A stretch of DNA of 64,000 bases from Spirosoma agri (GCF_010747415.1 NZ_JAAGNZ010000002.1:1302001-1366000), one strand, 5' to 3'; counted from the stretch's first letter, positions 42,038 to 52,218 are shown. Program-made: numbers and translations. The notes: generated by a model not told the origin, from the letters alone.

Positions 42038-44086
42038 ATGCCTAATAAGACGGTTGACCTCGATCAACTTAGCGTTGACACAATCCGGCTGCTGTCGGTA
42101 GACGCTGTTCAGAAAGCTAACTCAGGGCACCCCGGTCTGCCACTGGGGGCGGCACCAATGGCCTACGTGCTCTGGTCGCGCTTTTTGCGTTTCAACCCCC
42201 AGGATCCGCACTGGCCCGATCGCGATCGGTTCGTTTTGTCGGCCGGCCACGGTTCGGCGTTGCTTTACAGCCTTTTACATCTTTACGGATATGATCTTTC
42301 CCTCGATGACCTGAAGAGTTTTCGGCAGCTTCATTCCAAAACACCCGGCCACCCCGAATCGAACCTGACGGCTGGTGTGGAAGTGACCACAGGGCCATTG
42401 GGACAGGGCTTTGCCAATGGGGTCGGTATGGCCATGGCCGAAGCGTTTCTGGGTGCTACCTACAACCACGATGGCCATACGCTGGTCGATCACTATACCT
42501 ATTCGATTGTCAGTGACGGTGATCTGATGGAAGGCATTGCCTCCGAAGCAGCCTCACTGGCAGGTCACCTGAAACTGGGCAAGCTGATTTATCTCTATGA
42601 TGATAACCTGATTTCGCTGGATGGTCCCACAAATCTGGCGTTCACCGAAGACCGGATGGCCCGGTTCGATGCCTACGGCTGGCACACACAACACGTAGCC
42701 GATGGTAATGATCTGGATGCGATCGAGGCTGCGATCCGGGCCGCCCAGGATGAAACGGAACGTCCATCCATTATTGCCGTACGAACGATCATCGGGTTCG
42801 GTAGTCCGCAGGAAGGCACCAGTAAAGTACACGGTAGCCCACTGGGTGAGGAGAATGTACGTAAAACCAAAGAATTTTACGGCTGGGATCCTGATCAGAC
42901 GTTCGTTGTGCCGGACGAAGTGAAGCCGCACCTACTCGAAGCCGGCCAGAAAGGGGCTGAATTACAAGCCGACTGGCAGAAACGATTCGATCAGTATAAA
43001 ACGCAGTTCTCAGCCGAAGCCGATACGTTCACGCTTTCGTTTGCGGGTAAACTGCCCGAAGACTGGGACGCCGATGTACCATTATTCAAACCCGAAGATG
43101 GACCACTGGCAACCCGGCAGGCATCGGGCAAAGCACTTAATGCACTGAAACAGCGGGTATCTTACCTGTTTGGCGGATCTGCCGATCTGGCATCATCGAA
43201 TGAGATGCCGACGAAAGGGGAGGCTAGCTTCCAGCCCGGCCATTACGGAAATTCCAATATCTGGTTTGGCGTGCGTGAACACGCGATGGGTGCCGCGCTC
43301 AACGGTATGGCGCAACACGGTGGCGTACATCCGTACGGGGGTACCTTCCTGAATTTTTCCGATTACATGCGCGGAGCTATCCGGCTAACGGCGTTGGCTG
43401 AATCGTCGGCGACGTTTGTGTTTACGCACGATAGCATCGGCTTAGGGGAAGATGGACCTACGCACCAGCCTGTTGAACAGTTTGTCTCGCTTCGAACCAT
43501 TCCCAATATTATCGTTCTTCGTCCCGGCGACGCCAACGAGACCGCCGAAGCCTGGCGCGTAGCGATGACCCAGCCCAAGACGCCCGTTGTGCTGATTTTA
43601 TCGCGTCAAAAGCTGCCGGTACTGGATCAGAACATATATGGATCGGCGCGTGGTGGGGTTGAGAAAGGAGCCTATATTCTGAGCGAAGCCGAAGGAGAAC
43701 CCGAACTGATCCTGATTGCTACGGGGTCTGAAGTGTCGTTAGTGCTCGAAGCGCAGGCGGCACTCAAAAAAGAAGGTATTCAGGCGCGGGTTGTAAGTAT
43801 GCCCTCGTGGGAATTATTTGAAAAACAGGATCGTGCCTACCAGCATAAGGTCCTACCACCTTCTATACGGAAGCGACTGGCCGTTGAAATGGGTTCACCA
43901 ATCGGCTGGCACAAATACGTGACCGACGAAGGAACGACCCTCAGCATGAACCGGTTTGGCTTGTCGGGACCCGGCGAAGAAGTAATGGCCTATTTCGGGT
44001 TTACGGTCGAAAACGTAATCAAGAAAGCTAAGTCGGTACTAGTGGGACAACCCGATGATATCGAAGAAAAACAGGTCTTATCCTGA
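42038..44086 (+). CDS. tkt: Transketolase
   Basis: A 682-residue thiamine-diphosphate enzyme of the non-oxidative pentose phosphate pathway, full length. N-terminal domain: [20 protein letters not shown] near 21, [34 protein letters not shown], and the TPP motif [18 protein letters not shown] near 160. Middle domain: [32 protein letters not shown] with the catalytic Glu, and [16 protein letters not shown]. The C-terminal domain contains [13 protein letters not shown]. The stop codon falls within the first unit of a 16-bp tandem repeat. Confidence 0.97.
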   Translation: MPNKTVDLDQLSVDTIRLLSVDAVQKANSGHPGLPLGAAPMAYVLWSRFLRFNPQDPHWPDRDRFVLSAGHGSALLYSLLHLYGYDLSLDDLKSFRQLHSKTPGHPESNLTAGVEVTTGPLGQGFANGVGMAMAEAFLGATYNHDGHTLVDHYTYSIVSDGDLMEGIASEAASLAGHLKLGKLIYLYDDNLISLDGPTNLAFTEDRMARFDAYGWHTQHVADGNDLDAIEAAIRAAQDETERPSIIAVRTIIGFGSPQEGTSKVHGSPLGEENVRKTKEFYGWDPDQTFVVPDEVKPHLLEAGQKGAELQADWQKRFDQYKTQFSAEADTFTLSFAGKLPEDWDADVPLFKPEDGPLATRQASGKALNALKQRVSYLFGGSADLASSNEMPTKGEASFQPGHYGNSNIWFGVREHAMGAALNGMAQHGGVHPYGGTFLNFSDYMRGAIRLTALAESSATFVFTHDSIGLGEDGPTHQPVEQFVSLRTIPNIIVLRPGDANETAEAWRVAMTQPKTPVVLILSRQKLPVLDQNIYGSARGGVEKGAYILSEAEGEPELILIATGSEVSLVLEAQAALKKEGIQARVVSMPSWELFEKQDRAYQHKVLPPSIRKRLAVEMGSPIGWHKYVTDEGTTLSMNRFGLSGPGEEVMAYFGFTVENVIKKAKSVLVGQPDDIEEKQVLS

Positions 44087-44121
44087 CTGGGTCTTGTCCT
44101 GACTGGGTCTTGTCCTGATTG
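44074..44121 (+). repeat. Three-copy 16-bp tandem repeat spanning the tkt stop codon
   Basis: GGTCTTRTCCTGACTG occurs three times with a 16-base period at 44074, 44090 and 44106. The last copy ends TGATTG. The TGA of tkt (44084-44086) is in the first copy, so the repeat must have grown downstream of, or through, the stop. Confidence 0.8.
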
Positions 44122-44146
44122 ACTAAAATTTATCAGGCATATCGTT

Positions 44147-44191
44147 CGCGCAGTTGGTTGCAGAAGTTTACGTTCTGCTGCCAACTGCGCG
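44147..44191. terminator. Strong hairpin between convergent tkt and Rrf2 genes
   Basis: CGCGCAGTTGG (44147-44157) pairs with CCAACTGCGCG (44181-44191), and inner GCAGAA (44160-44165) pairs with TTCTGC (44173-44178). This is a 17-bp interrupted stem. Neither side has a good T-run, so its termination role is inferred from the convergent context. Confidence 0.55.
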
Positions 44192-44197
44192 ATTCTA

Positions 44198-44638
44198 TTA
44201 TTGGGTAACCAGCCCGGACTCAGTTGGGAGGGGAACCAGCGAGCGTAGCGTTGTCCGTTCGTATACTGATAAATTGGCATCACGAACGCGCTCCATAATT
44301 GGTCGGATTTTGCAGGTTTCTTCATCCTCGCAGTCGTCGCACCGGACGTAGAAATTCAGCGATACGCAGGGGGTAGGTGCAATAGGGCCGTCAATGATCC
44401 GAACCACCTGAGCTAGATTTACCCGCTCCGGTTCAACGCGTAACAGGTATCCGCCACCTTTTCCTTTCTGACTCTGAAGGATACCGTGATTGCGCAATTC
44501 CAATAGAATAGCTTCCAGAAATTTTTTGGGTATACCCTCCTGGGTTGAAATATAGGAGATTAGCACCGGTCCTTTTCCGAATTGTTCGGTAAGTACTTTC
44601 AGTGCCTTGATGGCATATTTTGCTTTCTTTGAAATCAT
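44198..44638 (-). CDS. Rrf2-family transcriptional regulator
   Basis: A 146-residue regulator with an N-terminal winged helix (ISKKAKYAIKALKVLTEQFG, then SYISTQEGIPKKFLEAILLE) and the family's QKGKGGGYLL wing near 55-64. Three cysteines follow in a VRCDDCEDEETCKIRP segment near 99-114, with one more upstream (TPCVSL). This spacing is like the Fe-S or redox-sensing motif of IscR/RirA-type members. It probably senses iron-sulfur status or redox. The targets are not visible. Confidence 0.9.
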   Translation of the reverse strand: MISKKAKYAIKALKVLTEQFGKGPVLISYISTQEGIPKKFLEAILLELRNHGILQSQKGKGGGYLLRVEPERVNLAQVVRIIDGPIAPTPCVSLNFYVRCDDCEDEETCKIRPIMERVRDANLSVYERTTLRSLVPLPTESGLVTQ

Positions 44639-44991
44639 CGGTTCTTGTCTCTTTTACGTGAATGGATGTAGTTGATTCGGGTAAAGGGGGGCGCTGTTAT
44701 CGAGCGTATTCGTCAAATAATCTACTAATATATAGAGTATGAATGCAATAATGTCTATTTCCTGCCTAACCTGTGATGGGAGCCCGTCCAGAAATACCGA
44801 CTGGTACGGTGTATATATATACGTCCGAACGGCAATTAACTTTGCATTGCCTGATCGCGTCATCGCCCATCTGAGGGACTAATAACCGGGAAAAAATTTA
44901 TATTTCCTACTTGTTCTATAGATATTATTTGATGCTTCTAAAGAACCGTGCCTATGTCCTGGATTTTCCATAGCCGCTAGAAAACAGCAAA
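44639..44991. other. Intergenic region, no gene; isolated promoter-like box
   Basis: Nothing coding is convincing here. An isolated plus-strand TAACTTTG (44837-44844) matches the -7 consensus but faces no gene and lacks a clear -33 element. The promoter of the minus-strand Rrf2 gene should lie near 44640-44720; no good box was seen. Confidence 0.4.
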
Positions 44992-45034
44992 AAGCGACCT
45001 TCCCACAGTTCATTAGGCTGCGGTAAGATCGCTT
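44992..45034 (-). terminator. Terminator of the second LytTR gene
   Basis: AAGCGA-C-CTT and AAG-A-TCGCTT arms form a stem with mismatches, followed on the minus strand by a TTTTTGCTGTTTTC tract. It lies about 140 bases downstream of the LytTR gene ending at 45177. The intervening 45035-45176 shows no gene. Confidence 0.55.
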
Positions 45035-45176
45035 CAGGGTTGATTATCAAACGAATTGATCGTCGTGTTTGCAACCGGAAAATCGGTTCAAAAAAGCATT
45101 AGTCGCAACGAGACAAGCTATTCGGGTTAACGCCGAAGAACAGTTGCGCGCCGGTTAAGTGACTCACGAAGAACGC

Positions 45177-45566
45177 TTAGCGAACTGGAAACGCCCGATG
45201 TGCCGTCAGGTTTACCGGTTCGGTCAGTTCACGAAATTGAGTGAGTCCTCTAACGCTATGATCAGATAAGCAGCGGAGTTGACTGACAACTTGCGAAACT
45301 CGTCGGCGGCTTACCGGAAGCCAGTGACCAGCCACCAGCACATCGGCAGAGCGGTCCGGATTTCGACGAATTTGTGAGATGTGATTGGGATTTACCGCGA
45401 GACTTTTACTTAAACGAATGAAGCCGGGAAGTGTGTCGACGCATTTTTTTAGCGTGGTCGAGTTCAATTCAGGCGACGAGTCGGTCAAAAAGACGCGGGT
45501 GTAGTTTCCCCAACCCATTAAATACATAATGCGGGCATTGTTGTTGCTAAGCTTACTAAATTTCAT
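45177..45566 (-). CDS. Second standalone LytTR-type DNA-binding regulator
   Basis: A 129-residue protein with a single LytTR domain: ARIMYLMGWGNYTRVFLTDS near 11-30, TLKKCVDTLPGFIRLSKSLA near 38-57, and VNPNHISQIRRNPDRSADVL with HWLPVSRRRVSQV. The last 25 residues are unrelated. No receiver domain is present. It lies next to the GntR gene at the edge of the sugar-utilisation region but has its own terminator. Its targets are unknown. Confidence 0.83.
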   Translation of the reverse strand: MKFSKLSNNNARIMYLMGWGNYTRVFLTDSSPELNSTTLKKCVDTLPGFIRLSKSLAVNPNHISQIRRNPDRSADVLVAGHWLPVSRRRVSQVVSQLRCLSDHSVRGLTQFRELTEPVNLTAHRAFPVR

Positions 45567-45846
45567 GTAAATGTTGGATCGATGTGGTAACTAGTAAGGT
45601 GAACTACTATGATAACGTAAACATAGCGATTAATAAATAAGACAACAGTATACAGACGGCCTTATTTTCTATTTTTCAAAAGAAAAGCTGGCGATATCTA
45701 CGATGCGGAGTACAATCTAGATTTTACGTAAACACCGTATTCAGAAAAAAAATGAATAAGGGCCGTTCCGAGCAGATTTTAAGCGTTCGTTTACCTCTGC
45801 TCTGCAAATGACCTCTGGGAGCATTTCCAACCAACTATGTAGCCGT

Positions 45847-46863
45847 TTATAACGATTTACGTACAATGAGTTGAAAAGGATTTTCGACGTGTTCGACACT
45901 CGTGTCTAGTACCAGCTGGGCTGCCGTTCGACCCATTTGGGCAAAATCAGTGGACATAACCGTGATTCCTTCCAGCAAAAATTCTTTCAGTGGCGTCTCG
46001 TTGTAGGATAGAATGCCTACCTCCTGGCCAACAACGTAGGGCGTCATCTTGATTTTTTTAATAAGCTCCACGAGATCGTCTTCCATAAGATTAATGTAGG
46101 CATGCTTCGGCTGAATGACCTCCTGCTGGATGTTGTCAATGACGTGGGTTTTGAAGTTGTGTTCATAACAAAACTTATAAAATCCATTCAGAATCGCTTT
46201 TGGATGATAGGTGTAGGAAGGGAAAAGAATACTTAGCGTCTCGTATTTTTTCAGGAGTGGGAGTGCATCGGTCAACGCCTGGTAGAGGTCTTTTTCAAAG
46301 TTCTGAAATACGGCTGCGTACTGCCCGGATACGCCTTCCTGAAGTTTGTCCAGAATGACCAGTTTATGTTTGGGTAAGCTGTTAATCAGTTCACTGGCTT
46401 TTTCTCCGCCTTCATAAAAATGCCCGATAATAACGTAGTGGGTGTGATTGCGGGCCTGCCGCTCGATCAAATCACGGAACAGTCGGAAGTCATTGTTGTA
46501 AATGAAAAAATCGATCGCGACGCCCGGCCCCAGTAACTCGACGAACGAATCATAGATGATCTTTTTATGCGCACTGAGCTTATTGAATAATAGAAAAATT
46601 TTAAGATTGCGACCTGCTTTCGTATACTTGATATAGTACCCTTTTCCTCGGACGGCTTCAATGATTTCGTTCTCTTTCAGGAGTTCGTAAGCACGCTCTA
46701 TCGTCCCTTTGGCCACGTCGAACTCAGCGCACAACTCGTGAATCGACGGTAATTTATCGCCGGGAATGATGTCCCGATTTTCGATACCCTCCACAATGGA
46801 ATTATAAATCTGCTGATACTTTGGTGTGTTCGAATAGTCGTTGAGTTTGATGTGTCTGAGCAT
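45847..46863 (-). CDS. GntR-family regulator with LacI-like sensor domain
   Basis: A 338-residue repressor/activator. The winged helix-turn-helix (TPKYQQIYNSIVEGIENRDI, PGDKLPSIHELCAEFDVAKG, then TIERAYELLK) covers residues 13-70. A periplasmic-binding-protein-like effector domain (residues about 85-330) contains HYVIIGHFYEGGE, VILDKLQEG, EDDLVELIKKIK and VMSTDFAQMGRTAAQLVLDT. In Bacteroidota such proteins control sugar-uptake loci. It is divergent from susC, and a palindrome before susC (47201-47222) is a candidate operator. The ligand is presumably a sugar taken up by the locus. Confidence 0.88.
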   Translation of the reverse strand: MLRHIKLNDYSNTPKYQQIYNSIVEGIENRDIIPGDKLPSIHELCAEFDVAKGTIERAYELLKENEIIEAVRGKGYYIKYTKAGRNLKIFLLFNKLSAHKKIIYDSFVELLGPGVAIDFFIYNNDFRLFRDLIERQARNHTHYVIIGHFYEGGEKASELINSLPKHKLVILDKLQEGVSGQYAAVFQNFEKDLYQALTDALPLLKKYETLSILFPSYTYHPKAILNGFYKFCYEHNFKTHVIDNIQQEVIQPKHAYINLMEDDLVELIKKIKMTPYVVGQEVGILSYNETPLKEFLLEGITVMSTDFAQMGRTAAQLVLDTSVEHVENPFQLIVRKSL

Positions 46864-47352
46864 ATCCGGTTGATCTGGGCCAGGGCGATAACCTCGGTCG
46901 AAAGGCGATAATTAATTCGAAAAAAAAAGTAAGTAGTTGTACGGTAAACGCAAAAACGCGCTATTCCTACTAGGACGTAACCGATCCGTTGGGTGACGAA
47001 GTCCGCTACTGACCTGACTGATTAATCGACTCCATGCCCTTATGTTCTGCCAATAAAGCAGGCTAACAGAGAGGTATCGTCTCTTCTTCTGGAGCGTTGC
47101 CTGATCATTTTTTCAGCAGCAGTGCCCGCTAAAAAAAGACGCTCTCCGTCCACTTTCGCTATCATTTTTCGAAACGATTATCCGTAAAGATACTCAGTGT
47201 TATTTGTTGGAAATTCCAAATAAATTATTCAGATAGTAATAAAAATGGGTAAGTGTAGGAAAGTTGGGGGCACCCATCTGGCAATATTTGACCATCCTAT
47301 TGATTTATATAGTGACTCCTATTCTCGAAATCTAATTTCTTTCGTCATTCCC
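46864..47352. other. Divergent control region between the GntR and susC genes
   Basis: No gene is evident. The region contains A-rich tracts near 46920, and the palindromic 47201-47222 element close to susC. No perfect -7 box was recognised on either strand. An in-frame ATG at 47245 exists but would add 36 non-signal residues to SusC. Confidence 0.5.
47201..47222. promoter_or_regulatory. Palindromic operator candidate upstream of susC
   Basis: TTGGAA-A-TTCCAA (47207-47219) is a perfect palindrome with a 1-base centre. It is nested in a wider pair TATTTG (47201-47206) and CAAATA (47217-47222). It lies about 130 bases before the susC ATG and may bind the divergent GntR protein. Confidence 0.45.
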
Positions 47353-50300
47353 ATGAAAAAGCTTTATCAGTTAGTCGTGCTGAGTATGGTAACAATAAGT
47401 TACACAACTCACGCACAGAAACAGGGGACAGTTATACCGAAGGGCAGCGTGTTTACGAACGGAGCCGTTTTGGCCATGAACGGTCCTGTAAACAAACGAT
47501 TGCAGGTGATTTCAGTTGTCGCGGACATAAGCGTGTCGGGAAAAGTAGTCGATGAAAAAGGAGCTGAACTGCCGGGCGTGAGTGTAATTGTGAAAGGAAC
47601 CACGCAGGGGACCACAACCGACGGAACGGGTAGTTTCAAAATCTCGGTGCCTAACGCACAGTCAACGCTGGTCTTCAGCTTTGTGGGGTATGGGCGCAAG
47701 GAAGTGGTAATTGGTAGCCAGACGGACTTGACGGTTACACTGGCCCCCGATGATCAGACCCTGAACGAAGTGGTCGTTGTAGGCTATGGTAGTCAGTTGA
47801 AGAAAGAATTGACGGGCGCTGTTCAGACGATTAGTGCGCAGGAAATCAAAGACTTACCGGTTTCTCAGATCGGACAAAAACTCCAGGGCCGGTTGGCGGG
47901 CGTTCAGATCAACCAGGCTACCGGCAAACCGGGTCAGGGCATCAGCATCCGTATTCGGGGTCAGGTATCGGTTTCGGCGGGCAGTGATCCGCTTTACGTA
48001 GTCGATGGGTTCCCGATAACGGGGAATATTGCCCAGCTTAACCCCGATGAAATTGAGGATCTGTCGGTATTGAAAGATGCCGCTTCAACGTCGCTTTATG
48101 GTTCGCGGGCGGCCAACGGGGTAGTGCTGATCACCACCAAAAAGGGAAAACCTGGGCAGACCAATATTAGTTTTAACGCGTTTGCCGGGGTGCAGCAGGT
48201 GCCGATGAGAGGTCGGGTAAAAATGCTTGATGCCGTTCAGTTTGCTCAATTTAAAAAAGAATATTACGAAGACCAGTTGCAGGCTGTACCGACTGAATTT
48301 CAGAATCCGGCACAATACGAAGGCAAAAACAACGACTGGTATGATGCGCTGCTCCGACAAGCACCCATCCAGAGCTACAACCTGAGCATTTCCAATAATA
48401 CGGGAAAGGCCAACACGTCGCTGGTCGCTGGTATTTTCAATCAGGATGGGGTGGTGCTCAACAACAAATACAAACGGTACTCGCTGCGCATGAACTCGAA
48501 CTACAACCTGTCGGATCGGGTCACGATTGGTTTTAACGTAGCGCCTTCGTATGTGTACGACAATACCCCGCGTACTGATGGCGATCGCGGAACCGGGATT
48601 CTGTTCAACGCGCTCCACACCTGGCCCGTCATGCCCATTTACGATGCCAATGGCGAATTAACCAAGTTTAACCAGTTTCCGGCCAGTACGGGTAATATTT
48701 TCCAGTATCCAAACTGGTTGCGAGCCGCCAAGGAGCTGATCAACGAAACCAAGAACACCAACCTGCTGGCGAATGCGTATATTCAGTATCGCCCGATCAC
48801 GGGGTTGACTCTCCGGTCGACGATGAACATCGAATACCAGAATTCTAAATTCTTCTTCTTTAACCCTTCGACGGCCACCAGTGCCATCAACGTACCGATT
48901 CCAACCACGGCTGTTTCGATTCGGCAGGGACTGGAAAATACATCCTGGCTGAATGAAAATCTGGCGACCTACACCCGTAGTTTCAACGATCATAACTTCG
49001 AGTTGCTGGCTGGTTTTACCAACCAGTGGTTTCGGCAGGAATTCAACCGTATCCAGGCCGATACGTATGCCGATGACCGACTGCCAACCATCCAGGGGGC
49101 GCTCAACATCAACCGGGGTGGTACACAAAACGGGATCAATCAGTGGGCGCTAACGTCCTACCTGTCTCGTCTGACGTATAATTACAAAGGCAAGTACCTG
49201 TTCACGGCGGCTGTTCGGGCAGATGGCTCGTCTCGCTTTGGCGCGAACAACCAGTTCGGTACGTTCCCATCGGCTTCGGTTGGCTGGGTACTGTCGGATG
49301 AGAATTTCCTGAAGCCCATCCAGGCCGTTTCGTTCGCTAAAGTTCGGGCCAGCTACGGCGTAATCGGTAATAACAACATCGGTAACTACACGTCCTACGC
49401 CCTGGTGAACAACACGACCAATGCCGTTTTTGGCAGTACCGTAGCCACCGGAGCCGTTGTAACGTCGCTGGCTAACCCAAACCTCGGCTGGGAAACGACA
49501 AAACAGTTTGACATTGGCCTTGACCTGGGTCTGTTCAACGATCGTATCCAGTTCATCTACGATTTCTACACGAAGCGTACGACCAATCTGCTCTACGCCG
49601 TACAGGTTCCGCAGGAATCGGGTTTCACTAATTTCAACGATAACATTGGCGAAATTAAGTTCTGGGGTCATGAATTCTCGCTGACAACCAAAAATACGAC
49701 CGGTCGACTGAAATGGACAACCAACGCCAATATCTCGTTTAACCGGAATCTGGTCGTCGCACTGGCTCCGGGTATCGACCGGGTATATGGTAGTACGGGC
49801 TTCCACATCACGCAGGTCGGTAAGCCCTTCGGCCAGTTCTATGGGTTGGTTAAAGAAGGCTATTACACGAGTGCTGAACAGCTCAGATCATCACCCATCA
49901 TTCCGGGACGTTCGGCCATCGGCACCATCAAGTTCAAAGACATCAACGGCGACGGCGTTATCACGAACGGTGGCGATGCGGATGATCGGACGATTCTTGG
50001 CAGCCCTTTCCCGAAATTTACGTATGGTATCACCAATGATCTGAAATATGGCAACTTCGATTTCTCGATCACAGGGTCCGGCTCTTACGGAAACCAGCTA
50101 TGGGTTCGCCACTTGTACAGCACAGCCAACCTGGATGGGGTGTTCAACATGGTTGAAGGTGTAAAAGACCGCTTCCGGGTTCAGAATACTATAGTCAACG
50201 GTGTTGGCGTAGCAACGAACATAATTACGCAGGGAGCCGGTATGTTCGGCGCAACCAACAACGGCGGTAACTACACGGGTATTGAGCGCGACTGGCATAG

Positions 50301-50574
50301 TTCGCAGTTTTTGGCTGATGCGTCATTCTTCACCATCAAGAACATAACGCTGGGCTACAACATCGGGGCGGTCAACAAGCTCTTTAAATCAGCGCGGGTC
50401 TATGCGTCGGCTCAACAGGTCTACATATTCACGAAATACTGGGGCGGTCCGAATCCGGAAACCAGCGGAAACGCAACCGGCGACGGACCTGGCGACAATT
50501 TGAGTCAGGGCGTCGATTACTCGAATTACCCGGTTCCGCGTACGTTCACGCTCGGCGTTAACCTGAACTTTTAA
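47353..50574 (+). CDS. SusC/RagA-family TonB-linked outer-membrane transporter
   Basis: A 1073-residue TonB-dependent porin for oligosaccharides or other nutrients. It has a signal peptide (MKKLYQLVVLSMVTISYTTH), then after about 35 residues the CarboxypepD_reg-like domain (VSGKVVDEKGAELPGVSVIV near 60) and the SusC box LNEVVVVGYGSQLKKELTGA near 137. The plug domain includes LQGRLAGVQINQATGKPG and DPLYVVDGFPI. The long beta-barrel ends in the aromatic C-terminus TFTLGVNLNF. It is paired with SusD 80 bases downstream. ATG 47353 was chosen for the signal peptide. The substrate is not readable from the barrel. Confidence 0.95.
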   Translation: MKKLYQLVVLSMVTISYTTHAQKQGTVIPKGSVFTNGAVLAMNGPVNKRLQVISVVADISVSGKVVDEKGAELPGVSVIVKGTTQGTTTDGTGSFKISVPNAQSTLVFSFVGYGRKEVVIGSQTDLTVTLAPDDQTLNEVVVVGYGSQLKKELTGAVQTISAQEIKDLPVSQIGQKLQGRLAGVQINQATGKPGQGISIRIRGQVSVSAGSDPLYVVDGFPITGNIAQLNPDEIEDLSVLKDAASTSLYGSRAANGVVLITTKKGKPGQTNISFNAFAGVQQVPMRGRVKMLDAVQFAQFKKEYYEDQLQAVPTEFQNPAQYEGKNNDWYDALLRQAPIQSYNLSISNNTGKANTSLVAGIFNQDGVVLNNKYKRYSLRMNSNYNLSDRVTIGFNVAPSYVYDNTPRTDGDRGTGILFNALHTWPVMPIYDANGELTKFNQFPASTGNIFQYPNWLRAAKELINETKNTNLLANAYIQYRPITGLTLRSTMNIEYQNSKFFFFNPSTATSAINVPIPTTAVSIRQGLENTSWLNENLATYTRSFNDHNFELLAGFTNQWFRQEFNRIQADTYADDRLPTIQGALNINRGGTQNGINQWALTSYLSRLTYNYKGKYLFTAAVRADGSSRFGANNQFGTFPSASVGWVLSDENFLKPIQAVSFAKVRASYGVIGNNNIGNYTSYALVNNTTNAVFGSTVATGAVVTSLANPNLGWETTKQFDIGLDLGLFNDRIQFIYDFYTKRTTNLLYAVQVPQESGFTNFNDNIGEIKFWGHEFSLTTKNTTGRLKWTTNANISFNRNLVVALAPGIDRVYGSTGFHITQVGKPFGQFYGLVKEGYYTSAEQLRSSPIIPGRSAIGTIKFKDINGDGVITNGGDADDRTILGSPFPKFTYGITNDLKYGNFDFSITGSGSYGNQLWVRHLYSTANLDGVFNMVEGVKDRFRVQNTIVNGVGVATNIITQGAGMFGATNNGGNYTGIERDWHSSQFLADASFFTIKNITLGYNIGAVNKLFKSARVYASAQQVYIFTKYWGGPNPETSGNATGDGPGDNLSQGVDYSNYPVPRTFTLGVNLNF

Positions 50575-50653
50575 TTCATCATCCCTGCGTTGTCATTCCT
50601 AGTAATGACTGCTGAAAGGCAGCGTAGGGCTTTCTAAACTCATTCTGAAGTAT

Positions 50654-52165
50654 ATGAAACGTAAGTATATAGCGACCTGGCTTTTAGGACTTGCCCTGAC
50701 CGGTTGCACCAAAGATTTCTTAACTGTAATTCCCGAAACCGCGCTAAGCTCAGCAACGTTCTTCAAGACCGAAGCTGACTTTCAACAGGCTGTTAATGGG
50801 GCTTATGTACCGTTTCGGCAGATGTATAACGAGCGGGCGTGGGTGCTGGAAGAAATGCATTCCGACAATACGTATTATGCCCGAAATACGCTTTACGGAG
50901 CGGTTGATCCAACCGAGAACGTGGCTGATTTTGCGGTTCCGACAGCGAACGGCGTTACGGCCAATGATAACGTACTGGTTCAGTATCGGTTAAACTACGT
51001 GATCATTTCCCGGGCTAACCAGATCTTGAGTTTGATCGATGGCATTACGTTCAGTACCGATGCTGTCAAAAACAACCTGAAAGGGCAGGCGCAGTTTCTA
51101 CGGGCCTTTGCTTACTTCGATCTGGTTCGGTTGTTCGGGAAAGTACCGCTGCACCTAGTACCCATCACGGGCCGGGAAGATGCCGCCTTACCGCTTTCGA
51201 CAACGGATGAGATTTATGCCCAAATCGAGAAAGACGCGCTGGCTGCCAGCACTGCCCTGCCTAACAAAGCGACGCAGGAACAGGGGCGGGCCACATCGGG
51301 AGCCGCCAAAACGCTCTTGGCAAACCTCTATCTGACGCAGAAAAAATGGTCCCAGGTTGAAGCCCTGACGAAGGATATCGTAGCCAAAGATGGGTATGCA
51401 CTGGTGCCTGACTACAACAACGCCTTTTCGTTCACCAGCACGAACAAGAACAATCAGGAGTCGGTGTTCGAGATTCAGTACATGGAAGGTGCCGCCGGGT
51501 ATAACGGCAACCAGATTTACCGGTTTCTGCCTTCACCCATAAGCGCTGCCGAGATAGCACCTATTACGGGCACGTCGAATCCGCAACCTACGTCTCAGGA
51601 AAGTAACAACATTCCGACGCCGGACCTGATTGCGGCCTACGAAGATGGGGATAAACGGAAAGATATTTCCATTGGCTACGTTACGTTAAGCGGAAGTCTG
51701 CGGACGGATCAGAAGTATCCGTACATCAAGAAATACGCCCGGACGCACTCGCTGAATCAGAATACGGGTCAGAACTGGCCGGTTTATCGCTACGCCGAAG
51801 TGCTGCTGTTTTTAGCCGAATCCCTGAACGAACAGGGAAAAACGGCTGAAGCCGCCACGTACCTGAACCAGGTCCGCAACCGTGCCGGACTGGGCGCTTC
51901 GAAGGCAACGTCGCAGGCGGATATGCGCGAAGCGATCTTCAAAGAACGACGCGTCGAATTGGCTTTTGAGAACAAACGCTGGTTCGATCTGACCCGGACG
52001 GGTCGGGTGAAAGAGATTATTGGGGCCTACGGTGCGAAGGTTAAGGCAAATCCGGCAGCGTATTACTTCCCGTCGGGTGCGGTTCCGCCACCAAACGCCT
52101 TTACCGTGTTGGACGATTATTACGGTCTGCCAGCGGTTGAAGCTGCCCTAACGCCGTATTTCTAG
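50654..52165 (+). CDS. SusD/RagB-family surface lipoprotein
   Basis: A 503-residue nutrient-binding lid of the SusCD complex. The lipoprotein signal (YIATWLLGLALTGC) is followed by the conserved TKDFLTVIPETALSSATFFK with the DFL start of SusD. TPR-like helices in the middle include GQAQFLRAFAYFDLVRLFG near 136. The C-terminal EVLLFLAESLNEQGKTAEAA, YLNQVRNRAGL and IFKERRVELAFENKRWFDL are hallmark segments. It is followed by a strong terminator, so susC-susD is one transcription unit. Confidence 0.95.
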   Translation: MKRKYIATWLLGLALTGCTKDFLTVIPETALSSATFFKTEADFQQAVNGAYVPFRQMYNERAWVLEEMHSDNTYYARNTLYGAVDPTENVADFAVPTANGVTANDNVLVQYRLNYVIISRANQILSLIDGITFSTDAVKNNLKGQAQFLRAFAYFDLVRLFGKVPLHLVPITGREDAALPLSTTDEIYAQIEKDALAASTALPNKATQEQGRATSGAAKTLLANLYLTQKKWSQVEALTKDIVAKDGYALVPDYNNAFSFTSTNKNNQESVFEIQYMEGAAGYNGNQIYRFLPSPISAAEIAPITGTSNPQPTSQESNNIPTPDLIAAYEDGDKRKDISIGYVTLSGSLRTDQKYPYIKKYARTHSLNQNTGQNWPVYRYAEVLLFLAESLNEQGKTAEAATYLNQVRNRAGLGASKATSQADMREAIFKERRVELAFENKRWFDLTRTGRVKEIIGAYGAKVKANPAAYYFPSGAVPPPNAFTVLDDYYGLPAVEAALTPYF

Positions 52166-52174
52166 ACGACAATC

Positions 52175-52218
52175 CCACCAGCCGGTCGTTCTGATCAATC
52201 GGCTGGTGGCTATTTTTT
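52175..52218 (+). terminator. Terminator after susD
   Basis: CCACCAGCCG (52175-52184) and CGGCTGGTGG (52200-52209) form a perfect 10-bp stem followed by TATTTTTT. It separates the susCD unit from the next gene. Confidence 0.88.

Noticed and set aside
44074..44121. Tandem repeat as a phase-variation switch of transketolase
   Set aside because: The stop codon lies in the first unit, so unit gain or loss downstream cannot change the protein.
44654..44863. Possible 69-residue minus-strand protein upstream of the Rrf2 gene
   Set aside because: Low-complexity, no motif, no neighbour support, and it overlaps the expected Rrf2 promoter; treated as non-coding.
49150..49806. Minus-strand open frame of 218 codons
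   Set aside because: It is antisense to the SusC barrel, which is clearly coding; no recognisable domain.
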